Source: DATKCA01 sp035544675 (GTDB lineage Bacteria > Acidobacteriota > Thermoanaerobaculia > Gp7-AA8). Taken from it: a DNA stretch of 64,000 nucleotides. Shown piece after piece: positions 32,123 through 40,422 of the stretch. The notes under the pieces are model-generated. The model was not told where the DNA came from. It was given only the letters and a program-made list of their open reading frames with translations, and searched no databases. The stretch is taken from NCBI GenBank assembly GCA_035544675.1, contig DATKCA010000148.1, positions 5,170 to 69,169 of the forward strand, in the 5' to 3' direction. Numbering within the stretch: position 1 is the stretch's first letter; the number at the start of each line of letters is the position of its first letter. The position numbers were made by a program, and so were the translations under genes.

Positions 32123-34852
32123 ATGAAAAGAGCCTTCATCGTGGCGCTGCTCGTCGCCTCCGCCTCCACCGCAACCGCCACCGCGCAGACCCCTTTCGAC
32201 CGGAAGAAGTTCGAGATCCCGCACAAGAAGTTCGTCCTCGACAACGGGCTGACCCTGCTCGTGCACGAGGACCACAGCGTTCCCATCGTGGCGGTGAACC
32301 TCTGGTACCACGTCGGGTCGCGGAACGAGAAGCGCGGCAAGACCGGCTTCGCGCACCTCTTCGAGCACTTCTTCTTCAACGGCAGCGAGAACCATCCGCA
32401 CGGATTCCGCGAAGCCATGGACGACCTCGGCGCCACGAACCGCAACGGCACGACGAGCGCCGACCGCACGAACTTCTTCGAGGACGTGCCGGTCTCCGCA
32501 CTCGAGCGCACGCTCTACCTCGAGGCCGACCGCATGGGCTTCCTGGCCGCGCAGATCAACAAGGAGATGCTGGAGCGGGAGCGCGGCGTCGTCCAGAACG
32601 AGAAGCGGCAGGGCGAGAACCAGCCGTACGGGCGCGTGCAGTACCGCATCGCCGAGCTGATGTTCCCTTACTCCCATCCCTATTCATGGTCGACCATCGG
32701 CAGCATGGAGGATCTCAACGCCGCCACCCTCGAGGACGTTCAGGAGTGGTACCGGACGTATTACGGGCCGAACAACTGCGTCCTCTCCCTGGCCGGCGAC
32801 ATCACGCCCGAGCGCGCTCTCGAGCTGGTCACGAAGTACTTCAGCGGGATCCCTCCCGGCCCGCCGCTGGCGCGCACCGAACAGTGGGTTCCGAAGCTGG
32901 AGCGGAACATCCGCGACGAGATGCAGGATCGCGTTCCGCAGAGCCGCATTTACCGCGTCTATCACGCACCGCGATGGGGTGACCCGGACCTCGATCACCT
33001 CGTGCTGTGGAGCGACGTGCTGAGCGGATCGAAGAGCGCGCGGCTCGATCGCCGGCTGGTATACGAGAAGGAGCTGGCCACGGCCGTCACGACGTTCGTC
33101 AACGATCGCGAGCTGGCCAGCGGCATCTTCGTCATCGCCACTCTGAAGCCGGGCGCCGATCCGGCGGCGGCGGAGAAGGAGATGGACGCCGTGATGGCCG
33201 AGTTGCTGAAGAACGGTCCCACCGCGGAGGAGCTGAAGCGCGCGCAGAGCCGCACGCTGGCGGATTTCGTCCGGGGCGTGGAGCGCCTGGGCGGCTTCGG
33301 CGGCCGCGCCGACGTGCTGAACGAGAGCATGACCTACGGCGGAAGTCCCGGCGCGTATCTCGATCGTCTGGAGCGGATGGCCAGGGCGACGCCCGCGCAG
33401 GTCGCAGCCGCCGGACGGAAGTGGCTGGACACCAATCACCTCACGCTGGTCGTCCGCCCGTTCCCGGCGGTCAAGCCGGGCCAGCAGCTCGTCGACCGCA
33501 AGCAGCTGCCGGCGCTCGGTGAGCCACCGGCCGGGTCGTTCCCCGAAGTGCAACGCGCCACGCTGGCGAACGGCCTGAAGGTCATGCTGCTGGAGCGGCA
33601 TTCGGCGCCGCTCATCGGCGTGACGCTGTTGGTCGATGCCGGATTCGCATCGGATCCGAAGGGGAAGGCCGGCGCGGCGTCGCTCGCGCTGAACCTGATG
33701 GACGAAGGGACGAAGACGCGCGATGCGTTCCGCATCGTGGACGAGCTCGACGCCGTCGGCGCGCAGCTCAGCACGGGAGGCAATCTCGATCAGTCGTGGA
33801 TCTCGGTCGAAGCGCTGTCGACGAACCTCCGCCCGACGCTGGACGTGTTCGCGGACGTGATCCTGAACCCGGCCTTCCCGGCCGATCTCGTCGCGCTGGA
33901 GAAGAAACGGCGCATCGCCCAGATCGGCCAGGAGAAAGCGCAGCCCAATGCGATGGCGCTGCGCATCGTGCCGCGGCTCCTCTTCGGCCAGGGGCATCCG
34001 TACGCGAATCCGTTCAGCGGATCCGGCTACGTGAATACCGTCGAGCCTCTCACGCGCGAGGATCTGGCGTCGTGGCACAGCACGTGGTTCCACCCCGGCA
34101 ACAGCACGCTGATCGTCACGGGCGATGTCACCATGAAGCAGCTCATGCCCGAGATCGAGCGGGCGCTCGGGTCGTGGAAGGGCGGGCAGGCGCCGGCCAA
34201 GCAGCTCACGACCGTGGCGCGAACGGTGGGAAAACGGGTGTACCTCATCGACAAGCCCGATGCGCCGCAATCGGTGATCCTCGCCACGCACGTATCCGAG
34301 CCCGGCGGGCAGCCGGAAGACCTGGCCATGGAGACCGTCAACCGCAACTTCGGCGGCATGGCCACTTCCCGGCTGAATCGAAATCTTCGCCTCGACAAGC
34401 ACTGGAGCTACGGCACGACCAGCTTGCTGCCGGACACGCGCGGCCAGCGCCCGTTCGTCGTCATCGCACCGGTGCAGACGGACAAGACCAAAGAGGCGAT
34501 GCTCGAAGTGGCGAAGGAGATCCGCGGCGTGGCCGGGGAACGTCCGCTTGCCGGCGAGGAGTTCGCCAGCATCAGGCGAAACCAGATCATGAGCCTTCCC
34601 GGCCGCTACGAGACTCTCAGGGCACTGGAGAACGCCGCCCGGCGCATGGTGAACCTCGGATACCCGGCCGAGTACTTCGGCCAATATGGTGAGAACGTGC
34701 GCGCGCTCTCGGAGGCGTCTCTGGCCTCGGCGGCGAAGAAATACGTACGGCCCGGTGAGCTGATCTGGATCGTCGTCGGAGACCTGAAGAAGATCGAGGC
34801 GGGCGTGCGCGAGCTCGGGTTCGGCGAGGTGGAGAGGATCGAGATCGAGTAG
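32123..34852 (+). CDS. M16-family zinc metallopeptidase, two-unit form
   Basis: 909 residues with a signal peptide (FIVALLVASASTATATAQ). The first M16 unit has the inverted zinc motif HLFEH at about residues 78-82, followed by the downstream Glu region LERERGVVQNEKRQGENQ. The second unit (from about residue 470: RATLANGLKVMLLERHSAPL) lacks HxxEH and should be the structural half. Such proteins are clamshell oligopeptidases of the periplasm. The amino acid permease gene starts 4 bases after the stop, suggesting an operon that could couple peptide breakdown to amino acid uptake. Confidence 0.92.
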   Translation: MKRAFIVALLVASASTATATAQTPFDRKKFEIPHKKFVLDNGLTLLVHEDHSVPIVAVNLWYHVGSRNEKRGKTGFAHLFEHFFFNGSENHPHGFREAMDDLGATNRNGTTSADRTNFFEDVPVSALERTLYLEADRMGFLAAQINKEMLERERGVVQNEKRQGENQPYGRVQYRIAELMFPYSHPYSWSTIGSMEDLNAATLEDVQEWYRTYYGPNNCVLSLAGDITPERALELVTKYFSGIPPGPPLARTEQWVPKLERNIRDEMQDRVPQSRIYRVYHAPRWGDPDLDHLVLWSDVLSGSKSARLDRRLVYEKELATAVTTFVNDRELASGIFVIATLKPGADPAAAEKEMDAVMAELLKNGPTAEELKRAQSRTLADFVRGVERLGGFGGRADVLNESMTYGGSPGAYLDRLERMARATPAQVAAAGRKWLDTNHLTLVVRPFPAVKPGQQLVDRKQLPALGEPPAGSFPEVQRATLANGLKVMLLERHSAPLIGVTLLVDAGFASDPKGKAGAASLALNLMDEGTKTRDAFRIVDELDAVGAQLSTGGNLDQSWISVEALSTNLRPTLDVFADVILNPAFPADLVALEKKRRIAQIGQEKAQPNAMALRIVPRLLFGQGHPYANPFSGSGYVNTVEPLTREDLASWHSTWFHPGNSTLIVTGDVTMKQLMPEIERALGSWKGGQAPAKQLTTVARTVGKRVYLIDKPDAPQSVILATHVSEPGGQPEDLAMETVNRNFGGMATSRLNRNLRLDKHWSYGTTSLLPDTRGQRPFVVIAPVQTDKTKEAMLEVAKEIRGVAGERPLAGEEFASIRRNQIMSLPGRYETLRALENAARRMVNLGYPAEYFGQYGENVRALSEASLASAAKKYVRPGELIWIVVGDLKKIEAGVRELGFGEVERIEIE

Positions 34853-34856
34853 CTCC

Positions 34857-36158
34857 ATGACCACCCTGGCCCGCCGCCTCGGCCCCTTCGACGCCACGAT
34901 GATCGTCATGGGCGGCATCATCGGCTCGGGGATCTTCATGAATCCCTCCGTGGTGGCGCGGCAGGTCACGAGCGCGCCGCTGATCCTCGCGGCGTGGGTC
35001 ACGGGCGGGGTTGTCGCGCTGCTGGGCGCGTTCGTCTACGCGGAGCTGGCCGCGGTGCGGCCCGAGGCCGGAGGGCAGTACGCGTATCTGCGCGATGCGT
35101 ATCACCCGGCGGTCGCGTTCATCTATGGATGGGCGCTGCTGCTCGTGGTGCAGAGCGGCGGGATGGCGGCTGTGGCTGTCACCTTCGCGCGGTACACGAA
35201 CGAATTCGTGCGATCGGCGATGCCGGAGGCGATGCTCGCCACGGTCACCCTGGCCATCCTCGCCGCCATCAACATTCTCGGCGTCCGCAGCGGCAGCAAC
35301 ACGCAGACGGCGCTGATGCTGCTGAAGCTCGCGGCGATCGCGATCCTGGTCGTGGCCGGCGCGCTCTTCGCGCCGAAGGCGGCCGGCGCGTGGAGCGGCG
35401 GACAATCGGCTTCCCTTCTGCAGTTCGGCGCGGCGCTGACGCCGGTGATGTTCGCCTACGGTGGATGGCAGACGGCGAGCTTCATTTCCGGGGAGTTGAA
35501 ACGGCCCCAGCGCGATCTGGTCATCGGCCTCTTGGCCGGCGTCACGGCCGTGGCCATTGTCTACGTGGCGGTGAACGCCGTGGCCATCCGCGTTCTCGGT
35601 GCGGATGGACTGGCAGCCACCGCGGCGCCCGGCTCGGAGGTCATGCGCCGCGCCTTCGGCGAGCCTGGCGCCAGGATCATCGCCGCCGGCATCGCCGTCT
35701 CCACGCTCGGATTCCTGAGCCAGGGGATGCTGACTGCGCCGCGCGTCTATCACGCCATGGCCGGGGACCGGCTGTTCTTCCGGGCCGTCGGGAAGGTGCA
35801 TCCGGTGACGCGCGTGCCGTACGTGGCCATCGCGCTGCAGGCGGTGGTGGCCATCGTGATCGCGGTGTCGGGAACGTACGAGCAGATCCTCAGCTTCGTC
35901 GTGGCGACGGACTTCATCTTCTTCGGACTGACCGGCGCGGCGGTGTTCGTGTTCCGCCGGCGCGGCCCGTCCCGCGGCGGCTTCCGCACGCCCGGACATC
36001 CCGTCACCACGGCGGTGTTCACGCTGGCCTGCTGGACGATCGTGGCCAGCACGATCGTCCGCTCGCCCGTTCAGAGCGCGATCGGCATCGTCATCGTGCT
36101 CTCGGGCGCCCTGGCGTACCGCTTCTGGCGGGTACCTGGAGCCGCGCAAAGCCCATGA
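34857..36158 (+). CDS. APC-superfamily amino acid permease
   Basis: 433 residues, about twelve transmembrane helices. The N-terminal signature FDATMIVMGGIIGSGIFMNP is the substrate-binding GSGIF loop of the APC family. LGAFVYAELAAVRPEAGGQY and FFGLTGAAVFVFRRR are also typical. Probably an inner-membrane amino acid transporter; LAT-like in type but the substrate is not assignable. Downstream of the M16 peptidase by 4 bases. The last 68 bases overlap the convergent VWFA gene, an unusually long tail-to-tail overlap. Confidence 0.92.
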   Translation: MTTLARRLGPFDATMIVMGGIIGSGIFMNPSVVARQVTSAPLILAAWVTGGVVALLGAFVYAELAAVRPEAGGQYAYLRDAYHPAVAFIYGWALLLVVQSGGMAAVAVTFARYTNEFVRSAMPEAMLATVTLAILAAINILGVRSGSNTQTALMLLKLAAIAILVVAGALFAPKAAGAWSGGQSASLLQFGAALTPVMFAYGGWQTASFISGELKRPQRDLVIGLLAGVTAVAIVYVAVNAVAIRVLGADGLAATAAPGSEVMRRAFGEPGARIIAAGIAVSTLGFLSQGMLTAPRVYHAMAGDRLFFRAVGKVHPVTRVPYVAIALQAVVAIVIAVSGTYEQILSFVVATDFIFFGLTGAAVFVFRRRGPSRGGFRTPGHPVTTAVFTLACWTIVASTIVRSPVQSAIGIVIVLSGALAYRFWRVPGAAQSP

Positions 36159-37704
36159 CCTTCGACAGCTCGTCGACGACGGCGATGGAGATGCGATTGC
36201 CACGGTTCGTCTGGACGTCGAAGGAATACGTGTAGTACGCGCCGGGAGTCCTGGGCAGGTCGGCTGCCGCGAACGACAGCCGCTGGCTCAGTTCCGAGAC
36301 CTCGCTCATGGTGTCGCGCGAGTCGGCCGCGGCGATGAAGACCGAGAATCCGGCCGCGTAGCTCTCCCCTGCCGGCAGAAACGTCAGCGCGGTGATCGGA
36401 ACCTGCAACTCCACCGTAACGCTCACCTGGGCCCGACGGCTCCCATCGATGCCGCCGATGCGCGCGCGGATCGGCATCGAACCGCGCTGCGGCGCGAAGA
36501 GGAGATTGGCGACGACACGGTCCTCGATCTCGCTCTCCATGGAACGGTCGACGAACGAGCGGCGCGCGCGGGCCACGAGATCTCGATCCCGAGTGTGGAC
36601 CTCCAGCTTTCGCTCGCCGTCTTTGCGAGCGATCGTTGCGCGGTAGCCGATCGAGTAGTAACCGGAGAGATCGGCGGCGATCTGATCGAAGCCGCGCGCA
36701 AACGCTCCCGTGCGCGCGGTGACGAGGCCGCCGGTGCGATCCGAGATGACGCTCAGCGCAGCGATGCTGCTGGCCGCCGAAGTGTTGCGCGCCATCGCGG
36801 CGAGGAGATCGGGGTCCTCGACGTCGACCGCGCTGCCGGTTCCCGCGCCGTGAACCGAGTAGATCGTGACGCCGCTCGCGTTCGCGGTCCGCGTGATCGA
36901 GTCGATCAGGTCATGACTGGCGTAGTCGCGCGCAGCCGCACTCGCCTCCGCTTCTTCCGCAGCGCCTTCGGCGGTGCCCAACACCTCGCTGCCCGGCTCC
37001 AGCTGAAGACCTTCCGTGACGAGAATCATGATCTTGCGACCATCGACTCCGGACATGCGGCTGAGAACGGAAGTGATCGCTTTCGCGGTCTGCTCGACGT
37101 CGTGCGCGACCTCCTGAGCGAATCGGCGTCTGTCCAGCGCGCGGATGCGACTACTCGACGTGGAGAGGTCCGGCTGAAAGAAGGTCCTCATCTGCTGCTG
37201 CCGCATCGCCGCGGCTGAGACTTCTTTCATCGCTCGCTGCACGCCCTCCTCGAGGAGCGCCACATCCGCCGTCGGCGGCACCTCGATCGTGAGGCGCCTG
37301 TTCCAGGTGAAGATCATCGCTTCGTCGACGGGACGCACGGCCTTGCGGAGAAATCCCGTCAGCTGCGTCAGCACCCGCTTGCGGTTGAAGAAATCGAGCG
37401 ACAGGTTGTCGATGAAGATCACGATCGCGCGCGGCGGATCGTCGAGCTCCACCGCCGCGGACGGCACCGCGGCCGGCACGACCTCAGAGAAATTCGTGAC
37501 CGGCTGTTTCAAGCCGTTCTCGAAAACTTCGAAGTCCTCCGCGGTCAGCCCGTGAACGCGATTTCCGTTTCGATCCGTCACGACCACGTCGAGGTTGACG
37601 ATCGTCACATCGAGAGTCTCCGTGATCGCGGGCAACTCGACCTGCTGCGGGGACGCCGCAGCGGATAAGAGGAGGAATGCGGCGATCGCGGTGAGGCGCC
37701 ACAT
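36091..37704 (-). CDS. Secreted VWFA-related domain protein
   Basis: 537 residues with a signal peptide (MWRLTAIAAFLLLSAAASPQ). Residues 30-75 (LDVTIVNLDVVVTDRNGN, LTAEDFEVFENGLKQPVTNF) are the N-terminus of the Acidobacteria-type VWFA-related family. A von Willebrand A domain follows with a modified MIDAS (IFIDNLSLDFFN) and KIMILVTEG. Role unknown; adhesion or protein interaction outside the cell is likely from the fold. ATG 37704 has TATGCT 8 bases upstream and no Shine-Dalgarno. Confidence 0.85.
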   Translation of the reverse strand: MWRLTAIAAFLLLSAAASPQQVELPAITETLDVTIVNLDVVVTDRNGNRVHGLTAEDFEVFENGLKQPVTNFSEVVPAAVPSAAVELDDPPRAIVIFIDNLSLDFFNRKRVLTQLTGFLRKAVRPVDEAMIFTWNRRLTIEVPPTADVALLEEGVQRAMKEVSAAAMRQQQMRTFFQPDLSTSSSRIRALDRRRFAQEVAHDVEQTAKAITSVLSRMSGVDGRKIMILVTEGLQLEPGSEVLGTAEGAAEEAEASAAARDYASHDLIDSITRTANASGVTIYSVHGAGTGSAVDVEDPDLLAAMARNTSAASSIAALSVISDRTGGLVTARTGAFARGFDQIAADLSGYYSIGYRATIARKDGERKLEVHTRDRDLVARARRSFVDRSMESEIEDRVVANLLFAPQRGSMPIRARIGGIDGSRRAQVSVTVELQVPITALTFLPAGESYAAGFSVFIAAADSRDTMSEVSELSQRLSFAAADLPRTPGAYYTYSFDVQTNRGNRISIAVVDELSKVMGFARLQVPARSGTPGRPRAR

Positions 37705-37712
37705 GCGCCGAA

Positions 37713-37718
37713 AGCATA
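37713..37718 (-). promoter_or_regulatory. -10 hexamer before the VWFA gene (leaderless type)
   Basis: Minus-strand TATGCT, 8 bases before ATG 37704, with no Shine-Dalgarno. It lies 5 bases from the stop of the upstream nucleotidyltransferase gene. Confidence 0.35.
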
Positions 37719-37722
37719 CTCC

Positions 37723-38163
37723 TCAGCGGCCTTCCAGGTCGTCCGCGTCGACGACATCCTGCGGCCGGCCTGCTGCACGCTTGTTCCGGATCAGATCGCG
37801 CAGACCGATGACGCCATACGGTTGGCCCTGGAACTCATTGACGATGCGATTCGGCCACGCTTCGTCGAATGTCACGCCGGAAATCGAGGTCAGAATGTCG
37901 ACCCGATACGGCGGAAGTCCCATCTGAAACACGACGTCGGCGGTGGCGAGATCCTCGACCGTGAGGTCGTGAAGCGGTGCGCCAAACTCGACAAGCGCGT
38001 TCCACACCCGCTTCGCATTCTCGGACGTCGGCCGCACCCAGATATCGAGATCGCCCGTCGCACGCGGACGCTTGTGCGCGGCGAGGGCATGCGCTCCCAC
38101 GACCAGGAACTCAGCGCCGGCCGCGGACAACGCGGCCAATATCTCGACGAAGTCGCGATTCAC
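37723..38163 (-). CDS. Minimal nucleotidyltransferase (AbiEii/DUF6036-like)
   Basis: 146 residues. The pol-beta-type NTase core is visible: FLVVGAHALAAHKRPRATGD followed by LDIWV, giving a GxxAL...RxTxDLD motif, and later YRVDILTSI with the third Asp. Such proteins occur as toxins or in abortive-infection-like pairs. Its start overlaps the end of a 66-codon gene by 53 bases, indicating a coupled two-gene unit. Target unknown. Confidence 0.8.
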   Translation of the reverse strand: MNRDFVEILAALSAAGAEFLVVGAHALAAHKRPRATGDLDIWVRPTSENAKRVWNALVEFGAPLHDLTVEDLATADVVFQMGLPPYRVDILTSISGVTFDEAWPNRIVNEFQGQPYGVIGLRDLIRNKRAAGRPQDVVDADDLEGR

Positions 38164-38311
38164 GGAATCCGGGCTCCTTGAACGACCAGGCCGTTCGGGT
38201 CAGCTCCCACACCATGGCCACGCGCTCACTCGCAGTGAGATGCGACACGTCATCCGGCATCTCCGTCTGAACGGAGCCCTTTCTCGTCGGCCAGCCGGCG
38301 CGAGAGCTCAT
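38111..38311 (-). CDS. Small protein coupled to the nucleotidyltransferase (possible antitoxin)
   Basis: Up to 66 residues; ATG 38260 inside would give 49. The core MPDDVSHLTASERVAMVWEL followed by a Trp/Arg-rich tail (RESRLRRDIGRVVRGRR) is basic and helical. It is read in a different frame from the nucleotidyltransferase over 53 shared bases. The small-upstream, large-downstream overlap is the usual form of a toxin-antitoxin or antidefence pair, but I do not recognise the family and the role is inference. Confidence 0.6.
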   Translation of the reverse strand: MSSRAGWPTRKGSVQTEMPDDVSHLTASERVAMVWELTRTAWSFKEPGFRESRLRRDIGRVVRGRR

Positions 38312-38323
38312 CGAGCAATTATC

Positions 38324-39283
38324 TCAGGCCTGGCCGCGATAGACGCGGCGAACCCACTCCGCGCCGGCCGGTGAGATGGGCTCTCCCGCGGCAGCCGCGG
38401 CCTCCGCCTGACGGGCGTTGCGCTGCCCGAGAAGCACGCAGGCGGTGGGATTGCCGGTCAGCAGCGCGCCGGTCACCGCATTCAACACCGGCTCTCGAGA
38501 ACCGGGGAAGTGCCGGCGGGTCTCCTCCGCGGCGCGCTTCATCCTGGCGATGAACTGCGGATCCTTGAAGCCGGCCACACGCGAGCGCATGTCCCCTTCC
38601 TCGAACGTCTGCGGCTCATCGTATTTTCCGAGCAGCACGCCGTGCTTGAGCGGCGAGAAGAACGCCACGCCGATGTCATGGTCGTCCACCCACTTCCGAA
38701 GGCCGCTGGACTCGTAGTCGTCGTCGATGAGGTTGCGGTACGGCTGGACGGCATCCGGATCGACGCGCTCGATGTACTTCATGATCTTCCGCGCGTCCCA
38801 GTCGGACAGGCCGATGAAGCGGACCTTTCCCTCGTCGCGGAGCCGCCTCATCGTCTCGAGCGCGTCGTCGAAGTACTCGCCGAAGTCGCAATGATGAAAG
38901 TAATAGAGGTCGATGACGTCCGTTCCCATCAGGCGCAGCGATCGGTCGCACTGCTCCCGCATGAACTTCGCGTCGTACCAGTGTCCGGACGGCCCCTTGA
39001 TCCAACCGAACTTCGTGGCCAGGAAGATGTCCTCGCGCCGCACGCGATCCCACACCTCTCCGATCAACTGCTCGGCGTGGCCGTCTCCGTACGCATCGGC
39101 CGTATCCCAGTGCGTGATCCCGTTGCGATAGGCGGTGACCAGTGCGTCCTTCGCCGCCTGGTCATCGTGGCCGCTCCAGCCGACCGAGACGCCCTCGGAG
39201 ACATTCAGACCGCCGTGTCCCCAGGTACCGAGGCTGATGACCGGGACCTGCACGTTGGTGCGGCCGAAGCAGATGGTGCGCAT
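38324..39283 (-). CDS. Aldo/keto reductase
   Basis: 319 residues from ATG 39283 (MRTICFGRTNVQVPVISLG); the open frame continues upstream but overlaps the HIT gene. Catalytic tetrad pieces: WDTADAYGDGHAEQ (Asp, Tyr), FLATKFGW (Lys) and YYFHHCD (His). NADPH-binding C-terminal part: NPTACVLLGQRNARQ. A TIM-barrel oxidoreductase for aldehydes or ketones; substrate unknown. TAGACT lies 8 bases upstream without a Shine-Dalgarno. Confidence 0.92.
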   Translation of the reverse strand: MRTICFGRTNVQVPVISLGTWGHGGLNVSEGVSVGWSGHDDQAAKDALVTAYRNGITHWDTADAYGDGHAEQLIGEVWDRVRREDIFLATKFGWIKGPSGHWYDAKFMREQCDRSLRLMGTDVIDLYYFHHCDFGEYFDDALETMRRLRDEGKVRFIGLSDWDARKIMKYIERVDPDAVQPYRNLIDDDYESSGLRKWVDDHDIGVAFFSPLKHGVLLGKYDEPQTFEEGDMRSRVAGFKDPQFIARMKRAAEETRRHFPGSREPVLNAVTGALLTGNPTACVLLGQRNARQAEAAAAAGEPISPAGAEWVRRVYRGQA

Positions 39284-39291
39284 CGGATGCG

Positions 39292-39297
39292 AGTCTA
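39292..39297 (-). promoter_or_regulatory. -10 hexamer before the aldo/keto reductase (leaderless type)
   Basis: Minus-strand TAGACT, 8 bases before ATG 39283, directly next to heptad array 4a at 39303. Confidence 0.35.
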
Positions 39298-39302
39298 TCG
39301 GA

Positions 39303-39323
39303 GTTGACAGATCACAGTTCACA
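39303..39323. repeat. Heptad array 4a (GTTCACA type), 3 units
   Basis: Units GTTGACA, GATCACA, GTTCACA. It is the left arm of an inverted pair with 39341-39374, in the divergent spacer between the aldo/keto reductase and HIT genes. Confidence 0.75.
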
Positions 39324-39340
39324 GAGGAACGTGATCCACC

Positions 39341-39374
39341 GTGATCTGCGATCTGTGAACCGTGAGCTCTGAAC
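39341..39374. repeat. Heptad array 4b (TGTGAAC type), overlapping the HIT start codon
   Basis: Units GTGATC (partial), TGCGATC, TGTGAAC, CGTGAGC, TCTGAAC. This is the reverse-complement orientation of array 4a. The GTG start of the HIT gene (39362) lies inside the fourth unit, so the first codons of that protein are written by the array. Confidence 0.75.
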
Positions 39375-39772
39375 TTCGCAGCTGCGTCTTCTGCACCGAC
39401 CTCGCCGCGGCCGGTGAGACCGTCTTCGAGAACGACGTAGTCTGGGTGCTCCTGCACCCCGATGCTGCTGTGGCCGGCCACGCCATGGTGGTCTCGAAGG
39501 CGCATGTCGAGAATGCATCGGAGCTGCCGCTCGACACATGGCAGCGATTCACCGCCGTGCAGCATGCCGCCGAGCGCGCGCTGCTCGAGGTGACCGGCGC
39601 CGATCGCGCCATCCTCCTCAAGCTGGGGATCCAGACGCCGCACCTGCACATTCACATCTATCCCGTCAGCCGGGGGGCGACACGGGAGGATGTGATGGAC
39701 GCCATCGACGGCCAGGTGAAGGAAGAGCGATCGTCGGACCTGGCAGCGCGCTTGACACGACTCATGTCGTGA
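39362..39772 (+). CDS. HIT-family nucleotide-binding protein
   Basis: 136 residues from GTG 39362 (MSSELRSCVFCTDLAAAGE). The His-triad is intact as HLHIHIYPV, preceded by LLKLGIQTP. HIT proteins hydrolyse or transfer nucleotides such as AMP-lysine or dinucleoside polyphosphates. There is no Shine-Dalgarno, and the start codon lies in a heptad array. The stop codon lies within the TetR operator, so the next gene's promoter is inside this coding sequence. Confidence 0.88.
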   Translation: MSSELRSCVFCTDLAAAGETVFENDVVWVLLHPDAAVAGHAMVVSKAHVENASELPLDTWQRFTAVQHAAERALLEVTGADRAILLKLGIQTPHLHIHIYPVSRGATREDVMDAIDGQVKEERSSDLAARLTRLMS

Positions 39773-39788
39773 ATGAGCATTCATTCAC
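39752..39788 (+). promoter_or_regulatory. FadR-like operator and promoter of the TetR gene
   Basis: TTGACA at 39752-39757 is a perfect -35 and the -10 region falls at 39775-39780. A perfect inverted repeat GTGAATGA-GCAT-TCATTCAC (39769-39788) covers it. TGAATGA-N4-TCATTCA matches the known site type of Bacillus FadR, a TetR-family fatty acid degradation regulator. An upstream ATG (39773) lies inside the repeat; ATG 39791 directly follows it. Confidence 0.75.
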
Positions 39789-39790
39789 CA

Positions 39791-40405
39791 ATGGCACGTC
39801 CGACCCCCACCACCACCCAACCCGAGGCCTTCCGCGGCACCAGTAAGCGGGAGCGGATCCTGCGCGCCGCCGTCGACGTCTTCGCCCGCAGCGGATACTT
39901 CAACGCAAAGGTCTCCGACATCGCCAAGTCCGCCGGCGTCGCCGACGGAACGATCTATCTCTACTTCGAGGGAAAAGAAGACCTTCTCATCACGATCTTC
40001 CGCGAGCACACTCGCGGTTATCTCCAATCGCTCGAGGCGCACCTGGCCGATGTGAAGCGGCCGGAGGACCGCATCCGCGTGGCCATCCGCCATCATCTGG
40101 AGACGCTCGGGCGCGACCGGTCGCTGGCGGTGGTCTCGCAGGTCGAGCTGCGGCACAGCCTCAAGTTCATGAGCCTCTTCTCGCAGGAGGAGGTCGCCGA
40201 CTACCTCAACATGCTGCGCAGGATCGTCGAGCACGGCCAGAGCGAGGGCGTGTTCCGCCGGAACCTTCATCCGCAGCTGGTGGCCAAGGCGGTCTTCGGA
40301 GTTCTCGACGAGATGGTCACGTCGTGGATCCTCTCCGAGAAGGACTACTCGCTCGGCGATCAGTCCGAACAGGTTGCCGACCTGATCCTCACCGGATTGC
40401 TGTAG
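39791..40405 (+). CDS. TetR/AcrR-family regulator, FadR-like
   Basis: 204 residues from ATG 39791, preferred over ATG 39773 because the latter is inside the operator. The helix-turn-helix region (RERILRAAVDVFARSGYFNA, VSDIAKSAGVADGTIYLYF, GKEDLLITIFREH) closely follows the FadR/YsiA subgroup that senses long-chain acyl-CoA. The operator just upstream agrees with this. Probably autoregulated and may control beta-oxidation genes elsewhere; none is adjacent. The CPBP gene follows after 17 bases. Confidence 0.88.
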   Translation: MARPTPTTTQPEAFRGTSKRERILRAAVDVFARSGYFNAKVSDIAKSAGVADGTIYLYFEGKEDLLITIFREHTRGYLQSLEAHLADVKRPEDRIRVAIRHHLETLGRDRSLAVVSQVELRHSLKFMSLFSQEEVADYLNMLRRIVEHGQSEGVFRRNLHPQLVAKAVFGVLDEMVTSWILSEKDYSLGDQSEQVADLILTGLL

Positions 40406-40422
40406 TCTCTAGTCGGCCACTA

